Shown here in pieces: positions 25,578 to 34,038 of a stretch of DNA of 64,000 bases (position 1 is its first letter; the number at the start of each line of letters is the position of its first letter). The notes below the pieces were generated by a model. The model was not told the origin of the DNA and ran no database searches. It saw only the letters and a list, made by a program, of their open reading frames with translations. Source of the stretch: Paenibacillus sp. HWE-109 (GTDB lineage Bacteria; Bacillota; Bacilli; Paenibacillales; NBRC-103111); the NCBI RefSeq assembly GCF_022163125.1, contig NZ_CP091881.1:4030001-4094000 (forward strand). Direction: 5' to 3'. Position numbers and translations under genes: made by a program.

Positions 25578-25850
25578 TTATTGAATGCCATCTTTAAGTG
25601 CTTTACCAGGTTTGAAAGCTGGAATTTTGCTTGCTGGAATTTCGATTTCATCACCAGTCTGTGGATTACGTCCTTTACGAGCAGAACGTTCACGAACTTC
25701 AAAGTTACCGAATCCAACTAGTTGTACTTTATCCCCGCCTTGCAGCGCTTCGGAAATTGCATCAAACACAGCGTCAACTGCTTTCGTTGCATCTTTCTTG
25801 GAAAGCTCAGAGGTTTCAGCAACCTTGTTAATCAATTCAGATTTATTCAT
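25578..25850 (-). CDS. hbs: DNA-binding protein HU
   Basis: 90 aa, the size of bacterial HU. The N-terminal helices MNKSELINKVAETSELSKKD form the dimer core, and the DNA-clasping arm carries GFGNFEVRERSARKGRNPQT (about 46-65), the HU/IHF signature, ending FKPGKALKDGIQ. It is a nucleoid protein essential in B. subtilis. The ATG at 25850 has GGAGGT 7 nt upstream; a longer in-frame start is not needed. The spoIVA-hbs order is as in Bacillus. Confidence 0.96.
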   Translation of the reverse strand: MNKSELINKVAETSELSKKDATKAVDAVFDAISEALQGGDKVQLVGFGNFEVRERSARKGRNPQTGDEIEIPASKIPAFKPGKALKDGIQ

Positions 25851-26060
25851 GCCATTCACCTCCCCCCAAGATTTCTCACTTCCGTTACTTCCTGTTTTCA
25901 CCGTTTCCTCAGAAAATATACATTATCCAATGAAAAATCGTTGATTTTCTTAGTTAAAATGAACTTCGAAAGCAGACGAATAAATTCATAGTAATATACT
26001 CCGACAGCAATTTCAAGTATCGGTTTCCAATTTATGTGGGTATTTCTGCTAGAAAACGAC

Positions 26061-26086
26061 AAAAAACACTCAATGGAGTGTTTTTG
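26061..26086 (-). terminator. Terminator after spoIVA
   Basis: ACACTC-CATT-GAGTGT stem followed by a T6 run on the minus strand, 15 nt past the stop. Confidence 0.85.
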
Positions 26087-26101
26087 TCCACATTCAATTC
26101 C

Positions 26102-27580
26102 TCATAAAATGATAGCAATTAAGCCGCCTGAGCCTTCATTAATAATTCGTCCAAGTGTTTCTTGCAGCTTATATCTAGCGTTATCCGGCATTTGCGCAAG
26201 CTTTCCTTGAATACCTTCTCGCACAATCGAATGAAGATTTCTCCCAAAAATGTCGGATTCCCAAATTTTCAGCGGGTTATCCTCGAAATCCTGCATCAAG
26301 TAGCGGACAAGCTCCTCACTTTGCTTCTCCGTTCCAATAATCGGCGAGAATTCCGACTCTACATCCACACGAATCATGTGAATTGAAGGTGCCGTCGCTC
26401 TTAGACGCACACCGAATCTGGAACCTTGGCGAATCAATTCCGGTTCATCCAAGGCCATCTCAGCCAGCGTTGGAGGCGCTATCCCATACCCCGTCGTCTT
26501 GACCATCTCCAAGGCTTCGGCGAATTGATCATACTCGCGCTTCGCATGCGTGAAATCCTGCATCAGCTGCAGCAGATGATCCTTGCCTCGGATTTCGACG
26601 CCGACCACTTCGACCAGAATACGGTCATACAGCTCATCAGGCGCGAACAAATCAATCTCCGCCACCCCTTGCCCCATGCTGAGTCCAGCTAATGCAGCCT
26701 TATCGATAAACTCATATTCGGCGAATTGACTGACGACACGATCCACATCACGCAGACGTCTGATATCTTGAACGGTATCGCGTACGGAATTTTCAAATTG
26801 CGTGCGCAACCAATGATTCTCATCCAACACCATGACCCAGCTCGGCAGATTTACATTGACTTCGTGGACAGGGAACTCGTAGAGCACTTCACGAAGAACC
26901 GAGACCATTTCCTCTTCTCCGGCACTGGCTACACTCATCGTGACAACAGGCACATCATAGCGGCTTTGCAGCTCGCTGCGCAGTTCCAGAGCTGGTTCGC
27001 TGTTTGGTTTCTGAGAGTTAATAATGACGATGAAAGGCTTGCCTACTTCTTTCAATTCATTAATGACTCTCTCTTCTGCTAGCACATAAGAAGACCTAGG
27101 AATGTCAGATATCGTTCCATCGGTCGTTACAACAACACCGAGAGTAGAATGCTCTTGAATGACCTTCCTTGTACCGATTTCGGCCGCTTCCTGGAAAGGA
27201 ATCGGTTCATCGAACCAAGGTGTATTGATCATCCTTGGGCCGTTCTCGTCTTCATAGCCTTTGGCGCCATCGACTGCGTAACCTACACAATCAACTAGGC
27301 GAACATTCACGTTCAGCCCTTCGGCCACGGAAATTTGAACCGCCGTATTCGGTACGAATTTCGGCTCCGTTGTCATAATCGTGCGGCCAGCAGCGCTCTG
27401 CGGGAGTTCATCGGTAGCCCGGATCCTATCCGCTTCACTTTGAATGTTAGGCAGCACTACAGATTCCACAAAACGTTTGATAAAGGTTGATTTTCCTGTC
27501 CGGACTGCTCCGACAACCCCCAGGTAAATGTCCCCTCCCGTTCGTTCTGCAATGTCCTTAAAGATATCCACTTTCTCCAA
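26102..27580 (-). CDS. spoIVA: Stage IV sporulation protein A (spore coat ATPase)
   Basis: 492 aa, the same length as B. subtilis SpoIVA. This cytoskeletal ATPase polymerises on the forespore surface as the base of the coat. The N-terminus EKVDIFKDIAERTGGDIYLG leads to the Walker A loop GAVRTGKSTF (about 24-33). The switch-like region has LVDCVGY, and the highly conserved C-terminus ends ERIINEGSGGLIAIIL-like. The TTG at 27580 follows GGAGGG by 6 nt and gives exactly the family N-terminus; an upstream ATG at 27631 does not. A sigma-E-like promoter lies upstream. Confidence 0.97.
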   Translation of the reverse strand: MEKVDIFKDIAERTGGDIYLGVVGAVRTGKSTFIKRFVESVVLPNIQSEADRIRATDELPQSAAGRTIMTTEPKFVPNTAVQISVAEGLNVNVRLVDCVGYAVDGAKGYEDENGPRMINTPWFDEPIPFQEAAEIGTRKVIQEHSTLGVVVTTDGTISDIPRSSYVLAEERVINELKEVGKPFIVIINSQKPNSEPALELRSELQSRYDVPVVTMSVASAGEEEMVSVLREVLYEFPVHEVNVNLPSWVMVLDENHWLRTQFENSVRDTVQDIRRLRDVDRVVSQFAEYEFIDKAALAGLSMGQGVAEIDLFAPDELYDRILVEVVGVEIRGKDHLLQLMQDFTHAKREYDQFAEALEMVKTTGYGIAPPTLAEMALDEPELIRQGSRFGVRLRATAPSIHMIRVDVESEFSPIIGTEKQSEELVRYLMQDFEDNPLKIWESDIFGRNLHSIVREGIQGKLAQMPDNARYKLQETLGRIINEGSGGLIAIIL

Positions 27581-27705
27581 GAGAATCCCTCCTACAGTTT
27601 GGTCATCAACTGACTCATGTGACGGTAACAATTGACTACTCGTACATCATATAGGGATCTTTGATCGATCGAAGATCAAAGTCTCGCCTAATTGGACTAG
27701 TAAGA

Positions 27706-27733
27706 AATATATGTACTTTCGATAGAAATATGA
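27706..27733 (-). promoter_or_regulatory. Sigma-E-like promoter of spoIVA
   Basis: Minus strand TCATATT (27733-27727), 13 nt, CATATATT (27713-27706), close to the mother-cell sigma-E pattern kmATAtt and cATAcaaT. It lies 126 nt before the TTG start. spoIVA is a known sigma-E gene in B. subtilis. Confidence 0.45.
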
Positions 27734-27913
27734 TAGATCCGTAGATCTTTTTTTTGCCGCTCATATTTTATGAAGCACATACAGAACTTAAATCAAAGAC
27801 TCACCACATTGAAAAAATATATGAGACACATAGAGGAGTTATTCTAAAAAAAGCAAAAAAAGCGACTTTGCCGCCCTGGGAGATGAGCCTTATTCATAGC
27901 AACAAATCCTATA

Positions 27914-27933
27914 AAGGAACTGTAGTGCGCTAT
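27914..27933 (-). repeat. Dispersed AGTTCC motif, inverted copy
   Basis: On the minus strand ATAGCGCACTACAGTTCCTT, a member of the family seen at 5, 55, 47351, 47405, 47456, 48809 and 48859. Confidence 0.6.
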
Positions 27934-27968
27934 TCGGACAAACGATCACCATTCAGCCAATACATATA

Positions 27969-27987
27969 GGGTGAGCTTCGCTCACCC
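27969..27987 (-). terminator. Hairpin after the YphF-like gene, weak terminator
   Basis: GGGTGAGC-(GAA/TTC)-GCTCACCC is a perfect 8-bp stem, seven bases beyond the stop at 27994, but followed only by TATATGT rather than a T run. Confidence 0.45.
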
Positions 27988-27993
27988 CAAGAT

Positions 27994-28743
27994 TTATGGT
28001 GCCGCTTGCGGCATCGGTTGATCTTTTTGCCACAAATAAGCCGTGCTTCGAATGGGAACAAAAAGCGTTTTGCTGACGAGAAGATCACGCAGATCCTGAT
28101 CTGCCTTCAACGAACCAGCGAGCGAGCCGCTCTGAATGACTTGCATAATATCCATGCCGTAATCAATACTGACGTCACCAGTTTGCTTATTTACAATGTA
28201 GGAAATGAGATTTTTACGATTGTATACCGATTTGATATCCGGAGTTTTGGCGCCCAATTTATCAAAATCCACATACTCAAAAGCTTCATTAATAGCGATG
28301 CCCTGCGGCAAATTCCCATCATGTTTCACTTTATAGTCGTTTATCTTTTTCTGTACATCTTCTACGCTTTGATAGGCTGATAAATCCATCAGCTTGACAA
28401 TTGGCTTGGTCTCCACGTCCACAAGCACATAGATGAAAATACCACCGCTTTCAAAGGCGTTTGCAGGCACTGCGCTAAGTAGATTTGACTTTTGGAGTTT
28501 GGCGAAATCAATGACATATTTCTCATAAAGCGGTGTTGTCATGTCACTATTTTTAATCGGGAGCACACCGGTTTTCTCATGGAATTGATCGATGGCTTGC
28601 TGCACAACGGTAATAAACTCAGCAGGATTCGTTAGATTCTCTTTGCGCAATTCCTTGGGATAAGCGCAACCGCTGAGCAGCATAATTAGACACAGTGCGA
28701 GAGCGATCGTACGGTATTGCAAAAAGTTTTGAACCATTTTCAC
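27994..28743 (-). CDS. yphF: Lipoprotein, YphF-like
   Basis: 249 aa. The N-terminus has basic residues, a hydrophobic stretch and the lipobox LMLLSGC (lipid-modified Cys at about 26), so it would be anchored to the outer face of the membrane. There are no known catalytic motifs. Position next to spoIVA and length match B. subtilis YphF, and I name it on that basis. The start is uncertain: GTG at 28743 or ATG at 28737. Confidence 0.75.
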   Translation of the reverse strand: MKMVQNFLQYRTIALALCLIMLLSGCAYPKELRKENLTNPAEFITVVQQAIDQFHEKTGVLPIKNSDMTTPLYEKYVIDFAKLQKSNLLSAVPANAFESGGIFIYVLVDVETKPIVKLMDLSAYQSVEDVQKKINDYKVKHDGNLPQGIAINEAFEYVDFDKLGAKTPDIKSVYNRKNLISYIVNKQTGDVSIDYGMDIMQVIQSGSLAGSLKADQDLRDLLVSKTLFVPIRSTAYLWQKDQPMPQAAP

Positions 28744-28764
28744 GAAGAAATCATCCTATCTTTT

Positions 28765-29112
28765 CTAAAATAAATCGTCATCTTCCGCTTGTCTGGCAAG
28801 CTGAGCCCTTATAGCAGCCTTCAGAGGGTCCTCAGGCACTGTGACTTGCACTTGACCAATCACTCGGGCTTGACAAGCCAATCGATAGCCCTCGTCCGCT
28901 TGTGAGCCCAGTTTCAACCGTTCATTCACATTCATTGGCGCTAGTCCACTAGCATCCGTGACCTGCACTTTGCACATGAGGCAAGCAGCTTTGGCCCCGC
29001 AACGCGTGCGGATATTAACCCTGGCTTTGCGCCCAGCATCCAGTAAAGTGGTGCCGGGACGTACCGTAATCTTTTTGTTATCCGGCAAAAAAAGAACTTC
29101 CGATAGTGCCAT
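28765..29112 (-). CDS. [2Fe-2S] ferredoxin-like protein
   Basis: 115 aa with a plant-type [2Fe-2S] fold. The cluster ligands are in RCGAKAACLMCKV (CxxxxxCxxC, about 38-50) and LACQ (about 78-81). The N-terminus begins MALSEVLFLPDNKKITVRPG. The C-terminal acidic/basic tail is about 25 aa. ATG at 29112 has AGGTG 6 nt upstream; the GTG at 29121 overlaps that site. A second small ferredoxin lies two genes upstream. The electron partner is unknown. Confidence 0.85.
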   Translation of the reverse strand: MALSEVLFLPDNKKITVRPGTTLLDAGRKARVNIRTRCGAKAACLMCKVQVTDASGLAPMNVNERLKLGSQADEGYRLACQARVIGQVQVTVPEDPLKAAIRAQLARQAEDDDLF

Positions 29113-29144
29113 TGCACTCACCTACTTATCGCGTCTTCTTTCTA

Positions 29145-29729
29145 TTAGCGTTTCGGCAATAGTGCCTCCACCTTTTGCCGGAACGCTGATCCCCATTGAT
29201 TTCTTTGCATAATGTCTGCCAAAACTCGCCTATGCGGCTCGGGATTCAGCATCATTGTTCGAACAATAGCTTCATATCGATCAGGACGATCTCGCAGCAA
29301 ATTAAACAGCAGCTCATGAGCCAGCGGCATGATTCTAATGTTCTGATTGTCAATCAACGCTGATTGACTGTGAGTTTCCCATAAATAAGCCACTTCTACC
29401 TGATAGGAGCATTCCATGGCTTGTACTTTGAAATCCCCCACGACTTCAACGGCAGTTCCATCGATTTGATAATGGCTCAGGATCGAGGCGTAGATGGGAG
29501 TTTCACTATACACCGGACTATCGACGGCATATTTGTGCAAAGTTGAATATATTGGTGTCACGTCGTCAACGTCGACATAAATATCTAGGTCTCTCGGACT
29601 TCGTCCGATATCTACTTGCTGCAAGAGCAGTCCGCAGCTTCCACCGATAAGATAGCGTAGCCCAGGTGCTTGCAATAACTCAGTTTGAATGGTCGTAATC
29701 GATGGAAGTAACGGCTCTAGCAAAACCAA
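29145..29729 (-). CDS. Nucleotidyltransferase-fold protein
   Basis: 194 aa. LIGGSCGLLLQ (about 27) and RSPRDLDIYVDVDD (about 43-56) match the GG/GS and DxD motifs of the nucleotidyltransferase superfamily; VEVVGDF (about 95) could supply a third acidic residue. It may modify a small molecule, protein or RNA, and nothing more specific can be read. TTG at 29729 is 8 nt after AAAGGTG; GTG at 29738 is too close to it. It lies between the two ferredoxin genes. Confidence 0.65.
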   Translation of the reverse strand: MVLLEPLLPSITTIQTELLQAPGLRYLIGGSCGLLLQQVDIGRSPRDLDIYVDVDDVTPIYSTLHKYAVDSPVYSETPIYASILSHYQIDGTAVEVVGDFKVQAMECSYQVEVAYLWETHSQSALIDNQNIRIMPLAHELLFNLLRDRPDRYEAIVRTMMLNPEPHRRVLADIMQRNQWGSAFRQKVEALLPKR

Positions 29730-29757
29730 GATGCCCACACCTTTCAGGCAGAAATTT

Positions 29758-30051
29758 TCAGAAATAGGGTTTATGAGTCACAGAAATGGACCCAGATTGC
29801 TTAACCACACATTGACAGGCTAAACGATAACCCTGCTCAAGCTCTTCGGGTTCTAAACGATCTTCTTCTTCATCAGATGGCAACGACAACAGTTCCCTGC
29901 CTGAAGCTACATAGCAGCGGCATCTGGCGCAAGTGCCCCGTGTACACGAAAATCCCCAATCCACATCTTCTTTGAGCGCATGATCCAGAAGGGTTAATCC
30001 TGTGACCGGCTCGATCGTTTTTTGTGTTTTGCGCGTTTTCAATTCCAACAT
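29758..30051 (-). CDS. Small [2Fe-2S] ferredoxin
   Basis: 97 aa. Cluster ligands are FSCTRGTCARCRCY (about 34-47, CxxxxCxxC with an extra Cys) and LACQC (about 77-81). The acidic middle SDEEEDRLEPEE contrasts with the neighbouring ferredoxin. The ATG at 30051 follows GGAGG by 9 nt; the long frame upstream overlaps the next gene and is rejected. The extra cysteines around the cluster are unusual and might be exchange ligands. Confidence 0.85.
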   Translation of the reverse strand: MLELKTRKTQKTIEPVTGLTLLDHALKEDVDWGFSCTRGTCARCRCYVASGRELLSLPSDEEEDRLEPEELEQGYRLACQCVVKQSGSISVTHKPYF

Positions 30052-30071
30052 CGGTGTTCGCCTCCAGGAAG

Positions 30072-30251
30072 TTAAAACAAAGATAGTAGCATGTAGAGTA
30101 AAATAGGGATGAACAGGAAAAAGGCAATGAGCGAAAGTACTACACGAAGAACACCTTGTGTTCGCGTTCTTGCGTAGGAGATTAATAAGGATGCGACAAC
30201 CATGAGTCCGATCGCCACAAAAGAAGCCCACATTTTGTCTAAACTTGACAT
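30072..30251 (-). CDS. yphE: DUF2768-type small membrane protein (YphE-like)
   Basis: 59 aa with two membrane segments, about residues 7-26 and 34-58, and a short basic loop (YARTRTQG). It matches the size, position near spoIVA/gpsA and character of B. subtilis YphE (DUF2768). AAGGAG is 8 nt before the ATG at 30251 and only 2 nt before the one at 30257. The molecular function is unknown. Confidence 0.7.
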   Translation of the reverse strand: MSSLDKMWASFVAIGLMVVASLLISYARTRTQGVLRVVLSLIAFFLFIPILLYMLLSLF

Positions 30252-30314
30252 ATTCATAACTCCTTATGTATAAATCATTAAAATTTATCACCAGTAAGTA
30301 TAGCATAGGATGAG

Positions 30315-30356
30315 AAAAAAAGCATAAAGGGCAGCAAAGCTCCCCTTCATGCTTTT
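30315..30356 (-). terminator. Terminator after spoVIF
   Basis: AAAGCAT-gAAGGG-gAGC pairs with GCT-gCCCTT-tATGCTTT around a TTT loop, followed by T7 on the minus strand. It overlaps the spoVIF stop codon. Confidence 0.85.
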
Positions 30357-30636
30357 ATTTTTTACCCATCATCATATTCATTAATTGCTGCATGTTATTC
30401 GTATCCAGCTTGCTGCTTTTGACTGCTTGCACGATGTCATTGATGGTTTCTTCGGATACTTTCACATTAACTAAACCGGAAACTTGTTTAATTAACTGAC
30501 GAAGCTGCGTTTCACTTTGCAGTGTAGAAGGTTTCACACCGCTTGCCAGTTTCTCAATATCTTTGGACGTCACGGATTTCCCCGTTTTCTTCTTGACCAC
30601 GTTTAGAATGTCTTTGGACATATCCTTATTCGCCAA
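30355..30636 (-). CDS. spoVIF: Stage VI sporulation protein F
   Basis: 93 aa. MSKDILNVVKKKTGKSVTSK, KLASGVKPSTLQSETQLRQL and NMQQLMNMMMG follow the SpoVIF family, whose B. subtilis member helps assemble late coat proteins under sigma-K/GerE control. The TTG at 30634-30636 has GGGAGG 8 nt upstream. It stands downstream of gpsA with its own terminator. Confidence 0.85.
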   Translation of the reverse strand: MANKDMSKDILNVVKKKTGKSVTSKDIEKLASGVKPSTLQSETQLRQLIKQVSGLVNVKVSEETINDIVQAVKSSKLDTNNMQQLMNMMMGKK

Positions 30637-30712
30637 ATGTTCCGCCTCCCTATACCTCTTGATCGCTTAGCTTATAAGGTATAGTATGAGCGCGGCAAGA
30701 ATCTGGTGTAGG

Positions 30713-31756
30713 CTACTTCAATACTTTTGTAATCAGCTCTACAGGAACTTCCTCAATCTCGTGCGTCCGCACGCGGCCCATCAAATCTTGGGCAGCGAGT
30801 TGTGGTGATTTCCCTGCGAATAACACAAGGTATAATTCATTCGTAATCGGCATCGTCACATCATAGCGGCTGGAGAGCTCATAGGCGGCTTTCGTTGTTT
30901 TCACACCTTCAACGACCATGCCCATCTCCTTGAGCACATCTTCAAGCGGCATGCCTTTGGCTAATTTATTGCCTGCGCGCCAATTACGGCTATGCTGACT
31001 TGTACACGTCGCGATCAAATCACCGATTCCGGCTAAACCTGCAAATGTAAGCGGATTGGCACCCATGGTTGTACCTAATCTAGCAATTTCAGCCAACCCT
31101 CGTGTCATAAGCGCTGCTTTCGCGTTATCTCCGAAACCCAGTCCATCGGTGAGCCCTGCGCCAAGCGCTATGATGTTTTTGAGCGCTCCTGCAACTTCAA
31201 CACCCGCTACATCCGGATTCGTATAGACACGGAAATAAGCGTTGATCATTAAATCCTGCGCAGCTTCTGCTGCTTCCAGATCTTCAGCCGCGACGACAAC
31301 TGTTGTCGGACGTTTCTGAACAACTTCTTCCGCGTGACTAGGACCTGACAAGACGACCAATCGTTTGGGGTCCATCTCAGGCAGCTCATCGGCGAGCACC
31401 TCAGTCATTCGTTTGAGCGTGCTCATTTCGAAACCTTTTGTCGCATGGATCAATAAGGCATCTTTTTTCACATAAGGCCGTATTTGAGAAGCCACATCGC
31501 GCATACCGGAGGAAGGCACAACTAAAATGATCGCATCGGCGTCTTCCACAGCTTCCTGCAGGGAATTCGTAGCAACGATTAACGGCGATAATTCGAAATT
31601 CGGAAGAAATCGGCTATTGCTGTGCTTTTCATTGATTTCTTTCACTTGCTCCTCATTACGTGACCATAACAGCACTTGCTTGCCATTATCCGCCAGTACC
31701 GAAGCAAGCGCAGTCCCCCAACTCCCTGCTACCAGAACCGATACTTTGTTGGTCAA
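30713..31756 (-). CDS. gpsA: Glycerol-3-phosphate dehydrogenase [NAD(P)+]
   Basis: 347 aa. It reduces dihydroxyacetone phosphate to sn-glycerol 3-phosphate for phospholipids, feeding PlsY next door. The C-terminal domain has EVAGALKNIIALGAGLTDGL (about 185-204, catalytic Lys) and GDLIATCTSQHSRN (about 248-261). The N-terminal Rossmann loop reads VAGSWGTALA where GAGSWGTALA is usual, so the first Gly is Val. The TTG start has GGAGGG 6 nt upstream. Confidence 0.93.
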   Translation of the reverse strand: MTNKVSVLVAGSWGTALASVLADNGKQVLLWSRNEEQVKEINEKHSNSRFLPNFELSPLIVATNSLQEAVEDADAIILVVPSSGMRDVASQIRPYVKKDALLIHATKGFEMSTLKRMTEVLADELPEMDPKRLVVLSGPSHAEEVVQKRPTTVVVAAEDLEAAEAAQDLMINAYFRVYTNPDVAGVEVAGALKNIIALGAGLTDGLGFGDNAKAALMTRGLAEIARLGTTMGANPLTFAGLAGIGDLIATCTSQHSRNWRAGNKLAKGMPLEDVLKEMGMVVEGVKTTKAAYELSSRYDVTMPITNELYLVLFAGKSPQLAAQDLMGRVRTHEIEEVPVELITKVLK

Positions 31757-31772
31757 GGTAATCCCTCCTCAG

Positions 31773-32381
31773 CTAAGCTCTCTTTTGACCCAGCTTGTTC
31801 TCTTTTCCTTGAATGAGTTTGACAATATTGCTGCGATGCCGCATAAAAGCGAAGGCGCATAGCAAAATACTAATCCATAAAACAGGCATAGGAAAATCCA
31901 TTCCCCAAATAAGAAAAGGTAAAAGTGCTGTTAAAATTAGAGAACCCAGCGAGACGAATCGTGTAATCGCAATAATGACAATCGCCGTCAAACCAGCGAT
32001 AAGTGTTGGCAGGAAGCATAGGGTTGCCATCACGCCAATCGTAGTCGCAATCCCCTTGCCGCCGCGAAAACCGAAATAGACCGGCCAGTTGTGACCGACA
32101 ATCGCTGCCAACCCGCACAAGACACGCACCCAGATATCATCAGGGCCAGAAGCTGCCCACATACCTAAGCAGACGGCGGCTACCCCTTTGAGCGCATCCA
32201 GGATTAGCACAAGGATGGCCGGGCCCTTGCCGAGCACGCGCAGCGTGTTCGTCGCGCCCGCATTGCCGCTGCCATGCTTGCGAATATCAATGCCTTTAAT
32301 CCATTTTCCGAATAAATAACTAAAGCTTATGGAGCCTAATAAATAACCCACTACAATTGTTATTATGGAAAGTAAAAGCAA
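31773..32381 (-). CDS. plsY: Acyl-phosphate:glycerol-3-phosphate acyltransferase PlsY
   Basis: 202-aa integral membrane enzyme with about five segments that acylates glycerol 3-phosphate using acyl-phosphate. The family motifs are GSGNAGATNTLRVLG (about 37-51), GHNWPVYFGFRGGKGIATTI-like (about 94-113) and the C-terminal MRHRSNI (about 180-186). The TTG start follows AAGGAG by 10 nt. It is 16 nt from gpsA, giving a phosphatidate-precursor pair. Confidence 0.94.
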   Translation of the reverse strand: MLLLSIITIVVGYLLGSISFSYLFGKWIKGIDIRKHGSGNAGATNTLRVLGKGPAILVLILDALKGVAAVCLGMWAASGPDDIWVRVLCGLAAIVGHNWPVYFGFRGGKGIATTIGVMATLCFLPTLIAGLTAIVIIAITRFVSLGSLILTALLPFLIWGMDFPMPVLWISILLCAFAFMRHRSNIVKLIQGKENKLGQKRA

Positions 32382-32395
32382 GCTACAACATCTCC

Positions 32396-33721
32396 TTATT
32401 CTTTGTCCGATGACTTTCTGCGACTTAGGATGCGAATCGGTGTGCCTTCAAATCCGAAGGCGGCCCGAATCTTATTATCCAAGTAGCGCTCATATGAAAA
32501 GTGCATGAGCTCAGGCTCATTCACGAAGAGCACAAAGACAGGAGGTTTAACGGCCACTTGCGTGACATAGTTAATCCGCAGACGTTTACCTTTATCCGTT
32601 GGCGGCGGGTTATACGCAACAGCATCAGAGACGACATCATTAAGTAAATGTGTCTGTACACGAAGCGCGTGATTCTCTGCAACTTGAATAACAACAGGCA
32701 GCAGCTTGTGCAAGCGTTGAGTAGTTTTCGCCGAAACAAATACGATTGGCGCATAGCTCAAGAAAAGGAAATGATCGCGAATCGTTTGGGTGAAGTGCTG
32801 CATCGTTTTATCATCTTTGTCTACGACATCCCATTTATTTACGACAATGACGATCGCTTTTCCTGCTTCATGGGCATAGCCGGCAATATGCTTGTCCTGA
32901 TCAATAATGCCTTCTTGCCCGTCGATGACCACAAGCACAACATCTGCCCGTTCAATCGCTTTCATAGCGCGCATGACACTATATTTCTCTGTATTTTCGT
33001 ATACTTTGCCGCGTTTGCGCATACCTGCCGTGTCGATAATGACAAACTTCTGATCATCTCGTTCAAACGGTGTATCAATCGCATCGCGCGTAGTACCTGC
33101 GACATCGCTAACAATGACGCGTTCTTCGCCAAGAATCGCATTCGTCATCGATGATTTCCCAACATTCGGGCGACCAATCAAAGCAAATTTAATGACTTCT
33201 TCGCCATACTCATCGTCTTTTTTATCCGGAAACAAGTTACAAACAACTTCAAGCAAATCTCCGATGCCGATGCCGTGGGAACCTGAAATCCCAACTGGAT
33301 CGCCAAACCCCAGAGAATAGAACTCATAGATATCATCTTGACGCGCCAAGTTGTCTACTTTGTTAACCGCAAGCACGATTGGCTTTTTGGAGCGGAACAA
33401 CAACTGGGCAACCTCTTCATCCGATGGGGTTACGCCCGCTTTGGCATCTACCATGAAAACAATGACGTCCGCTTCTTCAATAGCAAGCTCCGCTTGAATG
33501 CGCACCGATTTGAGGATCGCATCTTCCCCGTCAATCTCAATACCACCTGTATCAATGACGCTGAATGACGTATTCAGCCATTCCCCTACACCATATAATC
33601 GATCACGTGTTACACCCGGTTTATCTTCCACAATCGCAAGGCGATCGCCTACGATCCGATTGAAAATGGTGGACTTGCCGACATTCGGTCGGCCTACAAT
33701 TGCAAGAACTGGTCTAGCCAC
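32396..33721 (-). CDS. der: Ribosome biogenesis GTPase Der (EngA)
   Basis: 441 aa with two tandem Era-like GTPase domains and a C-terminal KH-like domain. GRPNVGKSTIFNRI (about 9-22) and GRPNVGKSSMTNAIL (about 183-197) are the two P-loops, with DTGG and DTAG switch II motifs and NKVD/NKWD base-recognition motifs. It is needed for 50S subunit assembly. The GTG start has AAGGAG 10 nt upstream. The gene order der-plsY-gpsA is close to B. subtilis der-gpsA. Confidence 0.96.
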   Translation of the reverse strand: MARPVLAIVGRPNVGKSTIFNRIVGDRLAIVEDKPGVTRDRLYGVGEWLNTSFSVIDTGGIEIDGEDAILKSVRIQAELAIEEADVIVFMVDAKAGVTPSDEEVAQLLFRSKKPIVLAVNKVDNLARQDDIYEFYSLGFGDPVGISGSHGIGIGDLLEVVCNLFPDKKDDEYGEEVIKFALIGRPNVGKSSMTNAILGEERVIVSDVAGTTRDAIDTPFERDDQKFVIIDTAGMRKRGKVYENTEKYSVMRAMKAIERADVVLVVIDGQEGIIDQDKHIAGYAHEAGKAIVIVVNKWDVVDKDDKTMQHFTQTIRDHFLFLSYAPIVFVSAKTTQRLHKLLPVVIQVAENHALRVQTHLLNDVVSDAVAYNPPPTDKGKRLRINYVTQVAVKPPVFVLFVNEPELMHFSYERYLDNKIRAAFGFEGTPIRILSRRKSSDKE

Positions 33722-33852
33722 TACTCATTCACTCCTTCGAATTCCATGATCAGCCATGGAAAAATACGCAACTTACATCATAACAAAAAAGACACGACTT
33801 GGCTAATCTCATTTGAGATTTCGCTCCTGAGAGCGTCCACATACCCTAACAA

Positions 33853-34032
33853 TCAAGTATGCTTAACCAAGATCATCGTGCCGTTTTTCAAATCATGCGC
33901 GTTTGCATCCAGTATTTTCTCTAATGAGAAAGACGTTTTCTGGAGATCTTCCTCTCGATCAACAATGAAGATGGGAGCTCCTCCGCCTACTTTCTCTTTG
34001 GTCAACGTCACGATCGCAACAATCTGCGTCAC
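33853..34032 (-). CDS. Capping complex subunit for YIEGIA (small)
   Basis: 59 aa from a GTG start, beginning (M)TQIVAIVTLTKEKVGGGAPI and ending DLKNGTMILVKHT. The sequence fits the small protein that accompanies YIEGIA-family membrane proteins in sporeformers. It starts 6 nt after the YIEGIA stop, with GAAGGGAAG upstream, so the two are surely co-expressed. It is too short for many gene callers. Its role is inferred from the partnership. Confidence 0.75.
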   Translation of the reverse strand: MTQIVAIVTLTKEKVGGGAPIFIVDREEDLQKTSFSLEKILDANAHDLKNGTMILVKHT

Positions 34033-34038
34033 TGTGCA

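Larger units (their letters stand above)
27581..27993. other. Intergenic region, 413 bp, with repeats
   Basis: Between spoIVA and the YphF-like gene. It contains the probable sigma-E promoter (27706-27733), a perfect inverted repeat CTTTGATC/GATCAAAG at 27659-27681 without a T run, a block shared with 47299-47330 (27857-27889), and one inverted copy of the dispersed AGTTCC motif (27914-27933). A 71-codon frame here is judged not to be a gene. Confidence 0.6.

Noticed and set aside
27754..27969. A 71-codon plus-strand frame between spoIVA and the YphF-like gene
   Set aside because: It lacks a good ribosome-binding site and overlaps two dispersed noncoding repeat blocks also found at 47.3 kb. 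It ends just before the hairpin of the converging gene.
33810..33826. AATCTCA/TGAGATT inverted repeat as a terminator of the YIEGIA unit
   Set aside because: The loop is only two bases and there is no T run on either strand in the right place.
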